DNA of 64,000 nt from Chryseobacterium oleae (GTDB lineage Bacteria > Bacteroidota > Bacteroidia > Flavobacteriales > Weeksellaceae). The translations under genes were made by a program, and so were the position numbers. Below are positions 14,692-21,885 of this stretch, in pieces. Position 1 is the first letter of the stretch; each line of letters starts with the position of its first letter. Location of the stretch: positions 62,001 through 126,000 of the forward strand of contig NZ_FOVD01000010.1 in assembly GCF_900115055.1 (NCBI RefSeq), written 5' to 3'. The notes beneath the pieces are model-generated. The model made no database searches. It saw nothing but the letters and a program-made list of their open reading frames with translations, and had not been told where the DNA came from.

Positions 14692-15378
14692 ATGAAAAAA
14701 CTAACCATATTAAGCGGTGCAGGAATCAGCGCCGAAAGTGGAATAAAAACATTCAGAGACGGAGATGGTCTCTGGGAAAATCATAATATCACGGACGTAG
14801 CCAGTCCGGAAGGATGGAGAAAAGACAGGGAGCTGGTGCTGGAATTTTACAACCAGAGAAGAAGACAGCTTCATGAAGTTGAACCTAATGAAGCTCATCG
14901 ATTGGTCGCAGAACTGGAAAAACATTTTGATGTTCAGATCATTACCCAAAATATAGATGACCTGCATGAAAGAGCAGGATCTACGAATATTCTTCATATT
15001 CACGGAGAACTGTTCAAGTCTTGCTCGTGCAACAATAAAAACCTGATTTATGAGGAAAAAGGGGACATCAAGATCGGTGACAAAGCGGAAGATGGCGCCC
15101 AGTTAAGACCATTTATCGTGTGGTTTGGAGAAGATGTTCCTTTGTACAAAACGGCGCAGGAAAAAGTGAAAGAAGCGGACATTCTTGTGGTAATCGGAAC
15201 TTCTCTGCAGGTATATCCTGCGGCAGGGCTAATCCATGAGATCAAAGACGACTGTCTGTTGGTAGTCATCAATCCCAACGAAACCGGATTCGGATACGGA
15301 CAAAGAGCCTTAGTGATGAAAGAATCGGCAACCAAAGGAATGAAATTGCTGTTTGATAAACTTGTCAATTTAGCATAA
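14692..15378 (+). CDS. SIR2-family NAD-dependent protein deacylase (class III, CobB-like)
   Basis: A 228-residue sirtuin. NAD-binding GAGISAESGI (9-18), FRDGDGLW (21-28), TQNIDDLHERAG (85-96) and the catalytic His104 (HIHGE) are present. Y53 and R56 (EFYNQRRRQL) are the class III pair that favours succinyl or other acidic acyl groups. The zinc tetracysteine module is absent: only CSC (111-113) remains, as in several bacterial CobB proteins. Products are nicotinamide and O-acyl-ADP-ribose, the substrate of the macro protein just upstream. The stop overlaps the next start by 1 bp. Confidence 0.93.
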   Translation: MKKLTILSGAGISAESGIKTFRDGDGLWENHNITDVASPEGWRKDRELVLEFYNQRRRQLHEVEPNEAHRLVAELEKHFDVQIITQNIDDLHERAGSTNILHIHGELFKSCSCNNKNLIYEEKGDIKIGDKAEDGAQLRPFIVWFGEDVPLYKTAQEKVKEADILVVIGTSLQVYPAAGLIHEIKDDCLLVVINPNETGFGYGQRALVMKESATKGMKLLFDKLVNLA

Positions 15379-16319
15379 TGGAAAACGCAGTCAAAGCCGG
15401 AATTTTTGGAGTGTGTATCGGTGATGCGCTTGGAGTTCCGGTGGAATTTAAGAAAAGGGAAGATTTAAAGAGATTCCCCGTTACCGGTTATCTGGAATAT
15501 ATGTCCTGGAACCAGCCGAAAGGAACATGGAGTGATGACAGTTCATTAACGCTTTGTATTGCTGATGTACTCACAAAAGGCTATGATCTGGAGAAGATCG
15601 GGCAGAGCTTTGTAAAATGGAACAAGTATGGACACTGGACGGCTCACGGAAAACTTTTTGACATCGGAGGAACAACAAGACATTCAATTGCGCGATTGAT
15701 CAAAGGAGAAAGCGCAAGGTTTTCAGGAAATATTTTTGAAGAAGATAATGGGAATGGCTCTTTGATGAGAACTCTTCCCTTAGCTTTTTATCTTAAAGAT
15801 GAAGAGGATATTGTGAAACTGTATCAAACGGTTAAGGAAGTTTCTACCATTACTCACGGACATTTCCGTTCTGTTTTTGCGTGTTTCATGTATGTTGTTT
15901 TCGCCATAGAACTCATTAAAGGGAAAAGTAAAAAAGAAGCTTATGAGCATATGCAGAAAGAAGCTTTGGAATACGCTGATATTAATGGATTTAACCCTAA
16001 AGAAATAGAGCTTTTTCATCGCGTTTTAAAGAATGATATTTCAACCTATCCGGAAGAAGAAATCAAAAGTAACGGCTATGTCCTGCACAGTTTAGAAGCC
16101 TCCCTTTGGTGTTTTCTCAAATCTGAAACCTATGCTGAAGCCGTTTTAAAAGCAGTGAATTTAGGAGAAGATACAGATACCACCGGAGCCATCACAGGAG
16201 GACTTGCGGGAATCCATTACGGATTTGAAAATATTCCGGAAGAATGGGTTTCCGAACTGGTAAGAAAAGAAGATATTGAAGTTTTGTGTGAAAAGCTTCA
16301 GAAAAAATTAATGAATTAA
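15378..16319 (+). CDS. ADP-ribosylglycohydrolase (DraG/ADPRH family)
   Basis: A 313-residue all-alpha hydrolase. It begins AGIFGVCIGDALGVPVEF and has the metal-binding TWSDDSS (50-56) and the C-terminal GEDTDTTGAITGGLAG motif that holds the two Mg ions. GNGSLMRTLPLAF and a THGH-type segment are also typical. The family removes ADP-ribose from arginine (DraG, ARH1) or serine and hydrolyses ADP-ribose derivatives (ARH3). Subtype cannot be settled here. It is coupled to the sirtuin gene by TAATG. Confidence 0.94.
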   Translation: MENAVKAGIFGVCIGDALGVPVEFKKREDLKRFPVTGYLEYMSWNQPKGTWSDDSSLTLCIADVLTKGYDLEKIGQSFVKWNKYGHWTAHGKLFDIGGTTRHSIARLIKGESARFSGNIFEEDNGNGSLMRTLPLAFYLKDEEDIVKLYQTVKEVSTITHGHFRSVFACFMYVVFAIELIKGKSKKEAYEHMQKEALEYADINGFNPKEIELFHRVLKNDISTYPEEEIKSNGYVLHSLEASLWCFLKSETYAEAVLKAVNLGEDTDTTGAITGGLAGIHYGFENIPEEWVSELVRKEDIEVLCEKLQKKLMN

Positions 16320-16330
16320 AGACAAAAACC

Positions 16331-16873
16331 ATGAACGAAATACAAAACAAAAGAATAAGCAAATTTCTAAGCCTTATTCTGAGACATCAGCCCGAGACCA
16401 TTCAGCTCACACTGGATGAAAACGGATGGGCAGAAGTGAATGAACTCATTACAAAATCTGCAAAAGGAAGAATGAACTTCAGCTTTGAAGAGCTGGAAGA
16501 AGTGGTGGAAACCAATAATAAAAAACGCTTTGCTTTTAATGAAGATAAAACCAGGATCAGAGCCAGTCAGGGACATTCCATTGATATTGATCTGGCCTTG
16601 AAAGCTGCACAGCCACCTGATTTCCTTTATCACGGAACCGCAGAATCGAATATTTCTTCTATTCTGGATAGCGGAATTGAAAAAAGAGCCAGACAGCATG
16701 TTCATCTGAGTGCAGACAAAGAAACAGCAACCAAAGTAGGAATGCGTCACGGAAAACCGGTTATTCTGACGATTAGAACTAAAGAAATGCATGAAGACGG
16801 AATTCTTTTCTATCTTTCGGCCAATAAAGTCTGGCTGACAGATTTTGTGGATGCAAAATACATTTCAAAATAA
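16331..16873 (+). CDS. kptA: RNA 2'-phosphotransferase (KptA/Tpt1)
   Basis: A 180-residue Tpt1/KptA enzyme. N-terminal winged-helix lobe with the R18-H19 pair (ILRHQP), an IRASQGHS motif (76-83), and the ADP-ribosyltransferase lobe with LYHGT (99-103), HVHLSADKETA (123-133) and R139 (GMRHGKPV). The family moves an RNA 2'-phosphate to NAD, giving ADP-ribose 1'',2''-cyclic phosphate and nicotinamide. Some members also ADP-ribosylate 5'-phosphate ends. Bacteria lack the tRNA-splicing pathway that needs it in eukaryotes, so its natural role here is open. It is 1 bp upstream of a metallophosphatase that might process the cyclic phosphate. Confidence 0.95.
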   Translation: MNEIQNKRISKFLSLILRHQPETIQLTLDENGWAEVNELITKSAKGRMNFSFEELEEVVETNNKKRFAFNEDKTRIRASQGHSIDIDLALKAAQPPDFLYHGTAESNISSILDSGIEKRARQHVHLSADKETATKVGMRHGKPVILTIRTKEMHEDGILFYLSANKVWLTDFVDAKYISK

Positions 16874-16874
16874 G

Positions 16875-17630
16875 ATGGGGAGAACATTAGTAATCGGGGA
16901 TATTCACGGAGGTTTTAAGGCCTTGCAGCAGGTTTTTGAACGGGCAGAAGTTACAGATGAAGATCAGTTTATTTTTCTTGGAGATTATGTAGACGGCTGG
17001 AGCGAATCTTCAGAGGTCATACAGTTTTTGATAGCGCTTTCAGAAAAGCATGAATGCATCTTCATCAAAGGGAACCATGATACCTGGTGCGAAGACTGGC
17101 TGTCACTGGGAGAAGGTCCTGATGTATGGCTGTTCAATGGCGGAAAAAGCACGGTAGACAATTACAATGACTATTCACTGGAAGATCTGGATCTTCATCT
17201 TGAATTTTTCCAACGGATGAAAAGCTATCATGTAGATGATGAAAACCGCCTGTTTATCCATGCAGGATATTCCTCTATGCACGGCCCTGAAAAAGAAGTC
17301 TATTCCAGCAATTACCGTTGGGACAGAACCCTTTGGGAAACCGCTGTTGCAATGGACAAGAAATTGGAAAGAAACTCACAGCTCTACCCGAAAAGGCTGC
17401 TTTTATACAATGAGATATTTATCGGGCATACGCCAACAATAGACATCGGAATTAAACATCCTGCCCATAAAGCCAACATCTGGAATATGGATACCGGAGC
17501 CGCTTTTACAGGGGCTTTATCTATGATGGATGTGAACACCAAAGAATTCTGGCAGAGCGACCCGCTTCCATCCCTGTACCCCGATGAAAAGGGGCGAAAT
17601 AACGATATCATAGGAAATAAAACCTTATGA
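16875..17630 (+). CDS. Metallophosphatase (calcineurin-like, PrpE/ApaH branch)
   Basis: A 251-residue protein from ATG 16875, 1 bp after kptA. An earlier in-frame ATG lies inside kptA. Metal-binding motifs are GDIHG (8-12), GDYVDGW (36-42), GNHD (66-69), a middle FIHAGYS and a late FIGHTP. This set fits PPP-type phosphatases and symmetric dinucleoside tetraphosphatases (PrpE, ApaH). Tight coupling with kptA and the operon theme suggest action on a phosphorylated ADP-ribose such as the cyclic phosphate made by KptA, or on ApnA. It is the last gene, followed by a strong terminator. Confidence 0.9.
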   Translation: MGRTLVIGDIHGGFKALQQVFERAEVTDEDQFIFLGDYVDGWSESSEVIQFLIALSEKHECIFIKGNHDTWCEDWLSLGEGPDVWLFNGGKSTVDNYNDYSLEDLDLHLEFFQRMKSYHVDDENRLFIHAGYSSMHGPEKEVYSSNYRWDRTLWETAVAMDKKLERNSQLYPKRLLLYNEIFIGHTPTIDIGIKHPAHKANIWNMDTGAAFTGALSMMDVNTKEFWQSDPLPSLYPDEKGRNNDIIGNKTL

Positions 17631-17659
17631 AAATAGATCAGAAATCATCAACATACCCC

Positions 17660-17690
17660 AACCTTATAGGTTTCCAAAACCTATAAGGTT
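17660..17690. terminator. Terminator of the ADP-ribose operon
   Basis: A perfect 14-bp stem: AACCTTATAGGTTT and AAACCTATAAGGTT with a 3-base loop (CCA), then TTTTAT. Its GGTT-C-AAACC core resembles the hairpin at 53625. The rest of 17691-17926 holds no gene: a short GAAAATC-ttt-GATTTTC hairpin (17768-17784) and the promoter of the next gene. Confidence 0.85.
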
Positions 17691-17899
17691 TTTATCCATA
17701 AAAAAACTCAGCATAAACAGCTGTCGCCCATAGAATAAACACAATTCTCAAACAGCATGTCATCCAATGAAAATCTTTGATTTTCTTGCGCCTTAAAACA
17801 TAATCAAGATCAAAAACCTTAGCGCCCTTGCGATATTAACGCTAAGAAATAGAACCCAATAAATCCACAATTTCCCTTTCCCACCCGAATCATATTAAG

Positions 17900-17907
17900 T
17901 AATTTTG
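17900..17907 (+). promoter_or_regulatory. -7 box (TAATTTTG) of the M14 peptidase gene
   Basis: An exact TAnnTTTG match 19 bp before the ATG at 17927. Confidence 0.5.
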
Positions 17908-17926
17908 AAGTTCAAAAACTGCTTCA

Positions 17927-19651
17927 ATGAAACTGAAATACCTCTTAATATTCCTAAGCACCTCATTATTTTTAGCTCAAAACTCATTTCAGACCCCTTT
18001 TGAAAAAGGAAACGGAAACCAAACGGTAACCTATGATGAAATGAATGCTTATTATCAGGATCTGGCTCGGCATTTCAATACCATTCAATACCTTAAAAAA
18101 GGAGAAGATGATAATGGAAAACCCATTTACGTCGTTGTGTACAATCCTTTCTCTGAAAAAGATCTCGATAACCTGAGAAAAGATAAAGCTGTTTTATTTG
18201 TAAACAACGGAATTCACCCGGGTGAGCCGGACGGAATAGATGCCACGATGATGCTCATGCGGGATCTTGCTGCAGGAAAGATAAAAACGCCGCAAAACTT
18301 TATGGTGGCTGCCATTTCTGCCTATAATGTGAGCGGAATGCTCAACAGGGGTTCTTTCTCCAGAGCCAATCAAAACGGGCCGGAACAGTATGGGTTCAGA
18401 GGAAATGCCAGAAACTATGACCTGAACAGGGATTTCATTAAAGCAGATTCAAAGAATGCCAGAAGTTTTCAGACCATTTATCAGTGGCTGCAGCCGGATG
18501 TTTTTATAGACAATCATGTAAGCAACGGAGCTGATTATCAATATACTTTCACCTACATCTCTACCTTTAAAGAACGTCTGGGAAATACATTAGGCGCCTA
18601 CTTTTACAATGATTATCAGGCCAAAAACCTTGAATCGATGAAGAAGCTGGGCTACGAAAGCACGCCTTATGTAAACATCCACGGTGATGTTCCTGACGAA
18701 GGATTTGCGGCCTTTGAAGATTCCCCGAGATATTCTACAGGATATACCTCTCTGTTTAATTCTTTGGGAACGGTTCCTGAAACCCATATGCTGAAGCCTT
18801 ATGACAAAAGAGTGGATGCTACTTACAAATACATGCTGGTGAACCTTCAGAATTTAGACAGAGATTACAAAAAAGTAAAACAGCTTCGTCTGGATAACTT
18901 AAAGCAGTACAAAGCCGGATTGGATTACGGAATCCGTTGGAAAATAGATTCTACAAAGTTTTCTACCATGGATTTCAAAGGGTATGAAGGAAGTTATAAA
19001 CCAAGCGATATTTCCGGAAAACCAAGGCTGTATTACGACAGAAATAAACCTTTTACCAGGAAGATCAAACTCTTCATGACAGCCGTTCCTATTGGATATA
19101 TTACGATCCCTAAATACTATGTGGTTCCACAATCTCAATATCGTGTTATTGAAGAGCTGAAAAGAAATAAGATCCGGATGACTGCTCTAAAAAAAGACAG
19201 TACGGCAGCAGTTGAGTCTTATAAGATCAAAGATTTTAAAACTGTAAAAAACCCTTACGAAGGACATTATCTTCATTACGATACAAGTGTGGAAACAGCC
19301 AAAAAGAGCCAGACTTTCTTAGCAGGAGATTATGTAATTCCAACGGATCAGCCTGGTGTAAAATATCTTGTTGAAACACTTGAACCTGAAGCACTAGACT
19401 CATTTTTCAACTGGAATTTTTTTGATGGAATTTTGGCTCAGAAAGAATACTATTCAGCCTATATTTTTGAAGACACCGCTTCTGAATTATTGAAGACCGA
19501 TAAAAAATTAAAAGCCGATTTTGACGCAAAAAAATCCTCAGATAAAAAATTTGCAGACGACGGAACGGCTCAATTGGACTGGATCTACAGAAATTCTCCC
19601 TACTTCGAAGAAAAAACATTCAGACAATATCCGGTTTACAGAATATTATAA
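17927..19651 (+). CDS. Secreted M14-family zinc carboxypeptidase
   Basis: A 574-residue protein with a signal peptide ending LFLAQ (about 18). The M14 zinc motif HPGEPDG (97-103) gives His97 and Glu100, followed by RNYDLNRDF (around 165) and a DNH (around 195) carrying the third ligand. The catalytic domain occupies about 30-330. The rest is a beta-rich region of unknown role. The family cuts C-terminal residues, or peptidoglycan peptides, in the periplasm or outside. It is monocistronic with its own -7 box. No T9SS sorting domain is visible. Confidence 0.88.
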   Translation: MKLKYLLIFLSTSLFLAQNSFQTPFEKGNGNQTVTYDEMNAYYQDLARHFNTIQYLKKGEDDNGKPIYVVVYNPFSEKDLDNLRKDKAVLFVNNGIHPGEPDGIDATMMLMRDLAAGKIKTPQNFMVAAISAYNVSGMLNRGSFSRANQNGPEQYGFRGNARNYDLNRDFIKADSKNARSFQTIYQWLQPDVFIDNHVSNGADYQYTFTYISTFKERLGNTLGAYFYNDYQAKNLESMKKLGYESTPYVNIHGDVPDEGFAAFEDSPRYSTGYTSLFNSLGTVPETHMLKPYDKRVDATYKYMLVNLQNLDRDYKKVKQLRLDNLKQYKAGLDYGIRWKIDSTKFSTMDFKGYEGSYKPSDISGKPRLYYDRNKPFTRKIKLFMTAVPIGYITIPKYYVVPQSQYRVIEELKRNKIRMTALKKDSTAAVESYKIKDFKTVKNPYEGHYLHYDTSVETAKKSQTFLAGDYVIPTDQPGVKYLVETLEPEALDSFFNWNFFDGILAQKEYYSAYIFEDTASELLKTDKKLKADFDAKKSSDKKFADDGTAQLDWIYRNSPYFEEKTFRQYPVYRIL

Positions 19652-19792
19652 ATTTTTAAATTTGGGTTAGATTGCTGATAATCAATTTGTAATTATCAGG
19701 CTTTTCACGCATGCATAAAGGGTGTTTTTCCTCATGACTTTAACATTGACTCTGCCGAAATTTGCTTTATAAAACCAATAAAAACTATAGTT

Positions 19793-20074
19793 ATGGCCAC
19801 TAAAAAGCAATTTTTCGTTTCACTGGAAGGCGTAGACCTTACCGATGAGCAGTTGAAAAACATTGACAGAGGAATTCAGAGTGTTGTTCTTTCCGAACTT
19901 TCAAAGATTGATAATACCCAGGCTTTCGGAGCTCACAGAGACTTCAAAGGACTGGTAAGACCTTTGAAAATTAAAGACTGGTTTCCTTGGGGAATCATTA
20001 TTTTCAAACCGGGAATTGATATTCAGAGCCAGTTGAAAGACATCCAGGTTCAAATAAAAAGCTATGGAGGCTAA
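19793..20074 (+). CDS. Small hypothetical protein paired with a Cys-rich protein
   Basis: A 93-residue protein without signal peptide, membrane span or cysteine. It begins KKQFFVSLEGVDLTDEQLKNID and has a FKGLVRPLKIKDWFPWG centre. Composition and its 11-bp overlap with the next gene show it is real and coupled. I do not recognise the family. Together with the next gene it might form a peptide plus modifying or metal-binding partner, but nothing in the sequence proves that. Confidence 0.6.
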   Translation: MATKKQFFVSLEGVDLTDEQLKNIDRGIQSVVLSELSKIDNTQAFGAHRDFKGLVRPLKIKDWFPWGIIIFKPGIDIQSQLKDIQVQIKSYGG

Positions 20075-20474
20075 TTCCAATACTTCAAAAAAGAGGTGTC
20101 CCAGTTATGTAGGAAAAGTTGGGGCACAGCTTTTTGGAGTGGTCAACAAAGACGGGAAGGTACAGTTCATAACTCCGCTCACCGTCACAGAGGATTTCCT
20201 GGATCAGAATCAGGATAAAACCAGTATTGAACAGAGATTCCGGTTTACAGGAAAATGTGTTGAAAAAGGCTGCGCGCAATGGAATGCAGAAGAATCCAAA
20301 TGTTCTTTGTCTCAAAAGGTTCAGAATCTGGATATCCATAAGGAAAAAGAACTGTTCTTTTGCCCCATCCGTTCTCAGTGCAGATGGTTTTCCCAGGACG
20401 GAAAAGAAGCCTGTTTTTCGTGCAATGAAGTAACGAGAAATATGGAGGAACTTCTTCTTACTATTCAACAATAA
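20064..20474 (+). CDS. Cysteine-rich cytosolic protein, probable metal or Fe-S binder
   Basis: A 136-residue protein with eight cysteines: C12, a middle group (KCVEKGC...KC, about 64-78) and a C-terminal group (FCPIRSQC...ACFSC, about 97-117). The spacings CX4CX7C and CX5CX10CX2C suggest one or two metal centres. No signal peptide. The start overlaps the previous gene by 11 bp. I cannot name the family. The convergent JmjC gene is separated by a shared terminator. Confidence 0.65.
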   Translation: MEANSNTSKKRCPSYVGKVGAQLFGVVNKDGKVQFITPLTVTEDFLDQNQDKTSIEQRFRFTGKCVEKGCAQWNAEESKCSLSQKVQNLDIHKEKELFFCPIRSQCRWFSQDGKEACFSCNEVTRNMEELLLTIQQ

Positions 20475-20505
20475 AAAAGACGCTTCAAATTGAAACGTCT
20501 TTTTG
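20474..20505. terminator. Bidirectional terminator between convergent genes
   Basis: AAAAAGACG-c-TTCAA pairs with TTGAA-a-CGTCTTTTT, with one internal mismatch. It has A/T tails on both sides and lies between the Cys-rich gene and the JmjC gene. Confidence 0.8.
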
Positions 20506-20507
20506 TT

Positions 20508-21389
20508 TTATTTCGGTAAGCCTCTTTTTAAGGCCAGTTCTGCGGTCTTAACGGCTGCTTTTTCTTTCCAGTCCATATAAGTGGTTTTAAAATTGGACTT
20601 CATAATGTCATCGAACTTACGCTGAACAGTCAGATTCCATATAGAATGAGCTTTTACGGCCCATGATTTGTCCCAGGCCCTCAGAGAGATAGAGAAACTT
20701 CCGTCCAGATACTTCATCCAGTGCCACCATCCGGTAGGCATGAAAAGCGTATCACCGTGTTCCAGGAAGCATTCAATTCCTTCTACACCATCTAAGGCTG
20801 GATATTTCTCAAAGTCAGGATTGTCAATATCATAATCTTCCAGTGCATAGGTGGCGTATGGAAGTCTGTACAGTCTTTCTTTCCATTTATATTCAAACAG
20901 CTTTACATGCTTTCTTCCGTTGAAGTGCGTGTGAAATATATGCGCCATATCAATATCAAAATGAAGGAAAGTCACAGAGCTTTTTCCACCAAAAAACATG
21001 GATGGATATTTATCAAGGAAACCGCCCATAAGCTCTTTGGGAGCAATAAAATCGTCCATCAGTTTATTAGCGTGTTTTATCGGGTCAAAAAAGAAAATTC
21101 TAAGATCAGTAGGCTCTCTTTGAATAAGATCTATATAGTCTGCGAACTTCATTTTTGTAGTGGGCGTGTTAATGGGAGCAGCTGGATCGGCTTTTTTAGA
21201 ATCGTAAAGAGGAACTTCTACATCACCTACCACTTCCTTTACATAATCCATGGTCCACTTCTGGTAAGCAGGCCATTTTCTTGCCATATTTTTAATGACA
21301 ACGGGCCTTCTGGGCTTTAGATATTTTTCCATAAACTCTTCCTGAGTAATGTCATCTACAACATCTATAGGCTTTAAAATAATTCCCAT
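20508..21389 (-). CDS. Cupin-like JmjC-type Fe(II)/2-oxoglutarate oxygenase
   Basis: A 293-residue protein. Iron ligands are H143-x-D145 (FLHFDIDMAHIF) and H223 (GWWHWMKYL, after the GDTLFMP strand), with K161-type 2OG contact possible at GRKHVKLF. This is the cupin_8/JmjC layout of FIH-like hydroxylases. The N-terminus (RRPVVIKNMARKWPAYQKW) is also typical. Substrate is unknown, probably a protein or RNA side chain. Monocistronic, transcribed away from the 496-bp spacer upstream of the barrel gene. Confidence 0.87.
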   Translation of the reverse strand: MGIILKPIDVVDDITQEEFMEKYLKPRRPVVIKNMARKWPAYQKWTMDYVKEVVGDVEVPLYDSKKADPAAPINTPTTKMKFADYIDLIQREPTDLRIFFFDPIKHANKLMDDFIAPKELMGGFLDKYPSMFFGGKSSVTFLHFDIDMAHIFHTHFNGRKHVKLFEYKWKERLYRLPYATYALEDYDIDNPDFEKYPALDGVEGIECFLEHGDTLFMPTGWWHWMKYLDGSFSISLRAWDKSWAVKAHSIWNLTVQRKFDDIMKSNFKTTYMDWKEKAAVKTAELALKRGLPK

Positions 21390-21885
21390 TCTATAAATTT
21401 TATGTTACAAAATTATTAAATAAATATATATGAACCAGTGTTTAAGTTTTTTTTAATCTATGATTCAAATCACTTTTAACTATTTAGACTAAATAAAAAT
21501 ATTAAAAATTATTCTTTTATTGAAACTCTTTGCTTATTCCCTATGATAAGACAATATTTTCCCGAAAATCGTTACACCGGAATAAAATAAAATGAATTGA
21601 TTCGATATAAATTTAATGATAAGATTTTAAAGAATTGATATACCAAACGAATTTTAATGATAAAATTGACAGACTGCTATTTAAAACCCATTAGTATTGG
21701 TTTTTAAGCTGATATGTTCCGTTCAAAGCACGATTATTTAGAATTTTTTATCAAAATGGTCAATATATCAAAAATATAACTATGTTTGTAGTGATAATTC
21801 ATTTAACCTTTATCCATAAAATACATCTTTATAAAAAGTGTAACAAAAAACACAAGCTACGAACTAATTAGGCAAATAATAAATT
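21390..21885. other. AT-rich spacer with the promoter of the barrel gene
   Basis: No gene is supported in this 496-bp stretch. It holds a TATGTTTG -7 box at 21781-21788, giving a leader of about 90 nt before ATG 21886, and the divergent promoter of the JmjC gene. No operator repeat was seen. Confidence 0.5.

Noticed and set aside
8144..17630. Calling the ADP-ribose cluster a prophage or defence island
   Set aside because: No integrase, transposase, att-like repeat, phage structural gene or toxin pair is present, and no compositional break is obvious to the eye. A defence role remains only a hypothesis.
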